Source: Rhodospirillaceae bacterium UBA1479
GTDB lineage: Bacteria > Pseudomonadota > Alphaproteobacteria > Rhodospirillales > Casp-alpha2
Reading direction: 5' to 3'
Length of the DNA: 64,000 nucleotides
Assembly (NCBI GenBank): GCA_002325375.1
Contig: DCRZ01000002.1
Span: forward strand, 310,001-374,000
Position numbers and translations under genes: made by a program. This document shows, in pieces, positions 60,610 through 64,000 of the stretch. The notes beneath the pieces were generated by a model that was not told the DNA's origin, did no database searches, and worked only from the letters and a program-made list of their open reading frames with translations. Position 1 is the first letter of the stretch, and each line of letters opens with the position of its first letter.

Positions 60610-61986
60610 TTAACGATATGGCCAACCGGTTAAACCAATTCTATCTAGGAATTTTGTGTGTGCATGGCCGAGCGCCATATCCGAAGAATCGTGTGGAAAC
60701 CAATCGACAAACCCATTGTTGCTGTATAATTCACTTTCTTCTGTTGTGGCTTCTTCAGTTTTTCCAGATTTCTTCAACTGACGAATTTTGTATTTTTGTT
60801 TTGAATGGTCATATCTTTTTTGATCTAAATTATATTCCAGTTTAGTGTCTTTCGATCCAAAAATTAAATTCATCTCATCGGGTTCGCCCAAATAGTCAAT
60901 AGCCGTTAAGTCAGCACCAGCAACAGATATACCGTAAATGTCACCCATATTAATGGATTCAGTCATACTGCCAGCAGCAACAAATGGACGATTGATTGTT
61001 GCGTGATCAAAGCGAGTGCCTTTCATTTCGGCACTAAAAAAAGTTGAAAAATTAAGCAAAGCTCGGAAAAACTGTGTTCCTCTGAGTAGGCTATTGTCAA
61101 ATTGGCACGCCTCGAGACGTGCCCCATGGAACATCGCAGCAGAAAAATCCCCCTTTCTAAAGTCAACGCCAGACAAATCTGTATTTCTTAAATCCAAACG
61201 GAATTGGTGTTGCCATTCAAATTCAATTTGCTTCTTTGATCGGCGCCCAATCACAGAAATGGCAGTTTGAATGTCAGTTCTAGGAACCGCTCTAGTAAAT
61301 GGAGGTTCCGTTGGCTCTAAGGTATTTACAGGCGCATTTTCTCGAATATACGCACAGAGGATTTCCATAACTTGAATATGATCGCGAGGACTATCCTTCG
61401 CTATGCGCTCAAGCGCATATATAGAACCTATTCGCACTTCCAAGTTTGGTAGTGAAACTTCAAAATTCTTTCTGTCAATTAACGGCGTGCCGTCTGGTCG
61501 CAAAGCAGGAATCAATTGATTGTGTTCGTCGAACTTCCATTCGTTTCCTTCTTTTCTGTATCGTGGGGTTTCAATAAGTTTTTTGACTATTTTTTCTGCC
61601 CCAAGCCCACTTACAGAATCATTAATTCTATCTGTGATGTGGCCTTGTTCCGCAATGAACGCTTGTTTTTGGGCAGTTTTAGTTTGATGGTATGCTGTTA
61701 TTGCTCGCCAAATTCCAAAAACAAGGCCGACAATAGCAACAAATAAAATTCCAATATTTCTTAGTACTTCGCTGCGCGAAGTATGTTTCCCTCCTTCCTG
61801 CCAATACTTGAAGGTAACCCATTCGGGTCCCAAGGGGCCGACCAGCGCAGCCATGACTATTGCCCCGATAGCAAATGCGACTGCCGTGGGGATCAAACTG
61901 CGCAAAAGCATGTCGCCGGTTTGGAGGCGTTCCCTTCGCCAACTTTGGATCCAGTTGCGCGTGGTGCCCATCAATTTCATCATCAT
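60610..61986 (-). CDS. Membrane pentapeptide-repeat protein in an AT-rich island
   Basis: This protein of about 458 residues has two N-terminal membrane helices (LLRSLIPTAVAFAIGAIVMAALV and LRNIGILFVAIVGLVFGIW). A helical/EF-like middle follows, then a pentapeptide-repeat region (LRNTDLSGVDFRKGDFSAAMFHGARLEAC, onward). The gene is strikingly AT-rich against GC-rich neighbours, a sign of transfer. The start is uncertain; ATG 61986 is used. The open frame continues upstream in antisense of the methyltransferase and is not credible there. Function unknown. Confidence 0.72.
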   Translation of the reverse strand: MMMKLMGTTRNWIQSWRRERLQTGDMLLRSLIPTAVAFAIGAIVMAALVGPLGPEWVTFKYWQEGGKHTSRSEVLRNIGILFVAIVGLVFGIWRAITAYHQTKTAQKQAFIAEQGHITDRINDSVSGLGAEKIVKKLIETPRYRKEGNEWKFDEHNQLIPALRPDGTPLIDRKNFEVSLPNLEVRIGSIYALERIAKDSPRDHIQVMEILCAYIRENAPVNTLEPTEPPFTRAVPRTDIQTAISVIGRRSKKQIEFEWQHQFRLDLRNTDLSGVDFRKGDFSAAMFHGARLEACQFDNSLLRGTQFFRALLNFSTFFSAEMKGTRFDHATINRPFVAAGSMTESINMGDIYGISVAGADLTAIDYLGEPDEMNLIFGSKDTKLEYNLDQKRYDHSKQKYKIRQLKKSGKTEEATTEESELYSNNGFVDWFPHDSSDMALGHAHTKFLDRIGLTGWPYR

Positions 61987-62120
61987 TGGGCAACTCAACC
62001 ATATGGAGTAAATTGGCGTCAAACACTCATTTGTACCGAGAAGGATTATAAGGAGGGGGGCGACCCACCACCTATGTCTAACTTGGGGTATTAGCGGGCA
62101 AATTACCCTCCCCCCGGCGA

Positions 62121-63143
62121 TTACCCCGGCTTGGTGCCGACGATCAGCCGGGTCAAGCCCGGGACCATTTCGTGTTCCTGGATGTCGGTGAAGCCGACTT
62201 CTTCCATGCGGGCGATCAGCCAGCCCGGGGTGACCGAGCGGGCTTCGGGCGTGAAGGCCATGTGCTGAAGCTGCCACAGGGCGGCCATGGGCGGGCCCTG
62301 GCGGTCGTCGTCGACCATGAAATCGTGGACCATGAAGCGCCCGCCGGGGGCCAGGCTGTCGAAGGCGTCGGACACCATGCGCGGCAGCTCGCCGCCGGGA
62401 ATGCCGGAAAACAGATAGGACATGAGGATCGCGTCCTGCTCCGTCGGCCAGGCGATCTGCAACGCGTTGCCGGGGATATAGCGCACCCGGTCGACCATCC
62501 CGGCCTCGGTAATGAAGCGCCAGCCCAGTTCGGACACGTTGGGGAAATCGATGATGGTGGCGGTCATCTCCGGATTGGCTTCCAGAAGGCGAATGGTCAT
62601 CGCCCCCGTGCCGCCGGCGATGTCCAGCAATGACTTGGCGCCCTTGAGGTCGACCAGCCGGGCCAGCGTCTTGCCCGGGCCGAGGGAGCCCGCGTGCTGG
62701 GCCTCGGAATAGATCGCGGCCTGTTTCGGGTCGGCCATCCAATGCTGATAGCTGTCGACCGCGTCCGGGTCGAGGGAGCCGTCCATGACCTCGTTCAGCT
62801 GCTGCAGGAACGGGTACATCTGGCGGTCGATCTGATAGCGCAGATAGTCGCCGAAATCGTACTTGGCCCCGCGCGACAGGAACGCCGCCGCCCCCGGCGA
62901 GTTGGTATAGATCTCGTCGTCGGAGCGGTCGACCAGGCCGACGCTGGTCAAGGCCGTCATCAGGGTGGTGATGCGGTTGGTGGGAATGCCGGTTTTCTCG
63001 GCGATCTGGGCCGAGGTTTTCGGCCCGTCGGCCAGCACCGTGAACACGTCCACATGGAGCGCCGCGAACAGCGCCTTCGACGCCATGAAGCCGAAGGCAA
63101 GTTGCGATACGTCCTCAGCCGTTTCCACTAGGCGTCCATCCAT
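62121..63143 (-). CDS. SAM-dependent O-methyltransferase (acetylserotonin MT type)
   Basis: This 340-residue protein has an N-terminal winged-helix dimerisation domain (FMASKALFAALHVDVFTVLADGP, then TGIPTNRITTLMTALTSVGLV) and a Methyltransf_2 SAM domain (SLLDIAGGTGAMTIRLLEANP, then GGRFMVHDFMVDDDRQG). Members methylate small-molecule hydroxyl groups, often of antibiotics or pigments. No biosynthetic cluster is visible. It is divergent from the BCCT gene. Confidence 0.85.
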   Translation of the reverse strand: MDGRLVETAEDVSQLAFGFMASKALFAALHVDVFTVLADGPKTSAQIAEKTGIPTNRITTLMTALTSVGLVDRSDDEIYTNSPGAAAFLSRGAKYDFGDYLRYQIDRQMYPFLQQLNEVMDGSLDPDAVDSYQHWMADPKQAAIYSEAQHAGSLGPGKTLARLVDLKGAKSLLDIAGGTGAMTIRLLEANPEMTATIIDFPNVSELGWRFITEAGMVDRVRYIPGNALQIAWPTEQDAILMSYLFSGIPGGELPRMVSDAFDSLAPGGRFMVHDFMVDDDRQGPPMAALWQLQHMAFTPEARSVTPGWLIARMEEVGFTDIQEHEMVPGLTRLIVGTKPG

Positions 63144-63336
63144 GGGGTGCCGTCTCCAGTCCTGATTTTGCGTTGATCGTTCCGGGGCAACCTAACACGC
63201 GTTTCCGCAATGTCCAAAATGAGGGCCCTGGATTGCCGGCAAAGCATAAATTTCCGGCCGGGGGTTCACGAAGGCGGTGTCAATTCGTTAATCTGCGCAG
63301 GTGGGGGTAATTATTTTATTTTTGAGGGAAGTATAA

Positions 63337-64000
63337 TTGGAAGATATTTACGAAACAAAATACGAAACAGGGCAGGATAATATTCAAAAATTCGGTATGG
63401 ATATTCACCATCCCGTATTTTGGGTTTCGACTATTTTTGTCCTTTTGTTCGTTCTCGGCACGTTGATCGCGCCGGGCCCGGCGAAGGTGCTGTTCGACGG
63501 CGCCAAATCCTGGGTCATCAATTATTTCGACTGGCTGTTCATGGCCGGGGCCAATGTGTTCGTCCTGTTCTGTGTGGCGCTGATCTTCCTGCCGGTTGGG
63601 AAAATTCGCCTGGGCGGGCCGGACGCGACACCGGAATTTTCCGTGATGTCCTGGTTCGCCATGCTGTTTGCCGCGGGCATGGGGATCGGGCTGATGTTCT
63701 GGTCCGTGGCGGAACCCACGGCCTATTACACCAATTGGTTCGGCACGCCCTTGGGGGTGGAACCGCGCACCCCCGGCGGGGCCGATGCGGCGCTCAGCGC
63801 GACCATGTTCCATTGGGGGCTGCACCCCTGGGCGATCTATGCGGTGGTCGGATTGTCGCTGGCGTTCTTTACCTATAACAAGGGCCTGCCGCTGACGATC
63901 CGGTCCGGCTTCTATCCGTTGATTCAGGATCGGTCCTGGGGCTGGTTCGGCCATGTGATCGACACGGTCGCCGTGCTGGCGACCCTGTTCGGTTTGGCGA
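63337..64000 (+). CDS. BCCT-family (betaine/carnitine/choline) transporter, partial
   Basis: The first 221 residues are inside the window; the gene runs off the right edge. The N-terminus LEDIYETKYETGQDNIQKFG and GMDIHHPVFWVSTIFV is the BCCT signature, followed by membrane helices and AAGMGIGLMFWSVAEP, the conserved substrate-site region. TTG 63337 is used because the YETKYETGQDNIQ motif is conserved in the family and GAGGGAAG precedes it; the first ATG (63397) would delete it. Substrate is likely a compatible solute. Confidence 0.87.
   Translation, partial: MEDIYETKYETGQDNIQKFGMDIHHPVFWVSTIFVLLFVLGTLIAPGPAKVLFDGAKSWVINYFDWLFMAGANVFVLFCVALIFLPVGKIRLGGPDATPEFSVMSWFAMLFAAGMGIGLMFWSVAEPTAYYTNWFGTPLGVEPRTPGGADAALSATMFHWGLHPWAIYAVVGLSLAFFTYNKGLPLTIRSGFYPLIQDRSWGWFGHVIDTVAVLATLFGLA

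Noticed and set aside
61987..62742. Upstream extension of the pentapeptide-repeat ORF
   Set aside because: It lies antisense to the methyltransferase and is Arg/Gly-rich, unlike the AT-rich gene proper; only the part from about 61986 is accepted.

Overview
The window is GC-rich, gene-dense bacterial DNA. Several features point to an Alphaproteobacterium, probably of the Rhodospirillales type: a Usg protein, a phasin, a complete ccoNOQP-ccoGHIS set, a ScfR-type regulator, a DUF1488 protein and a TRIC (UPF0126) channel. The gene content suggests a respiratory heterotroph that can live with little oxygen. It has a high-affinity cbb3 oxidase, a copper nitrite reductase with a dihaem cytochrome c, a CO-dehydrogenase-family molybdenum hydroxylase, PHB granule control and leucine breakdown. 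No rRNA, tRNA or CRISPR array was seen.

Layout. 1-5601 holds a molybdenum hydroxylase locus: coxS, coxM and the start of coxL read leftward, and maturation genes read rightward (MocA-like, CoxG, XdhC/CoxI, a cysteine desulfurase and a SufU-like scaffold). 5607-6632 is a DUF457 membrane protein. 6656-15396 is the cbb3 oxidase operon (ccoN-O-Q-P-G-H-I-S) followed by a Crp/Fnr gene, with a perfect FNR/FixK-type box upstream of ccoN. 15541-17402 holds a phasin with a promoter flanked by twin palindromes, and a D-2-hydroxyacid dehydrogenase. 17399-21299 is a leftward run: MscS channel, soluble MgtE-N/CBS protein, MgtE, alpha/beta hydrolase. 21411-23687 is groESL. 23796-25762 holds usg and an OPT transporter. 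25925-29893 is a signalling set: response regulator, small membrane protein, symporter-type histidine kinase, HPt protein. 30115-36777 holds a ScfR-like regulator, a 26-residue ORF with its own terminator, a tungstate ABC transporter (tupBCA), a HTH/periplasmic-binding-domain regulator and a TRIC channel.

36990-39759 is a string of very small genes, then a trypsin-like protein and a secreted Cys-repeat protein. 39761-44470 holds a GST, an orphan substrate-binding protein and two PAS histidine kinases. 44584-49386 is leucine/isovalerate catabolism (isovaleryl-CoA dehydrogenase, MCC beta chain, HMG-CoA lyase). The MCC alpha chain is missing, and a toxin-antitoxin-like pair sits inside the cluster. 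49692-52242 holds a RidA protein, an Fnr-type regulator with a perfect FNR box in front of it, and an isopropylmalate-dehydrogenase-family enzyme. 52643-58019 holds a hybrid-sensing histidine kinase, a haloacid dehalogenase, nirK (perfect FNR box) and its likely cytochrome c donor. 58062-64000 holds an MlrC-type protein, a TauD-type dioxygenase, an AT-rich island with a membrane pentapeptide-repeat protein, a methyltransferase and the start of a BCCT transporter.

The genes link in three ways. FNR-type boxes in front of ccoN, the Fnr-like gene and nirK suggest one low-oxygen regulon. The molybdenum enzyme, its maturation genes and the tungstate/molybdate-type uptake system form a metal-cofactor theme. 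Two composite inverted-repeat elements (34950-35072 and 49479-49615) mark mobile or repeat-derived DNA in intergenic gaps.
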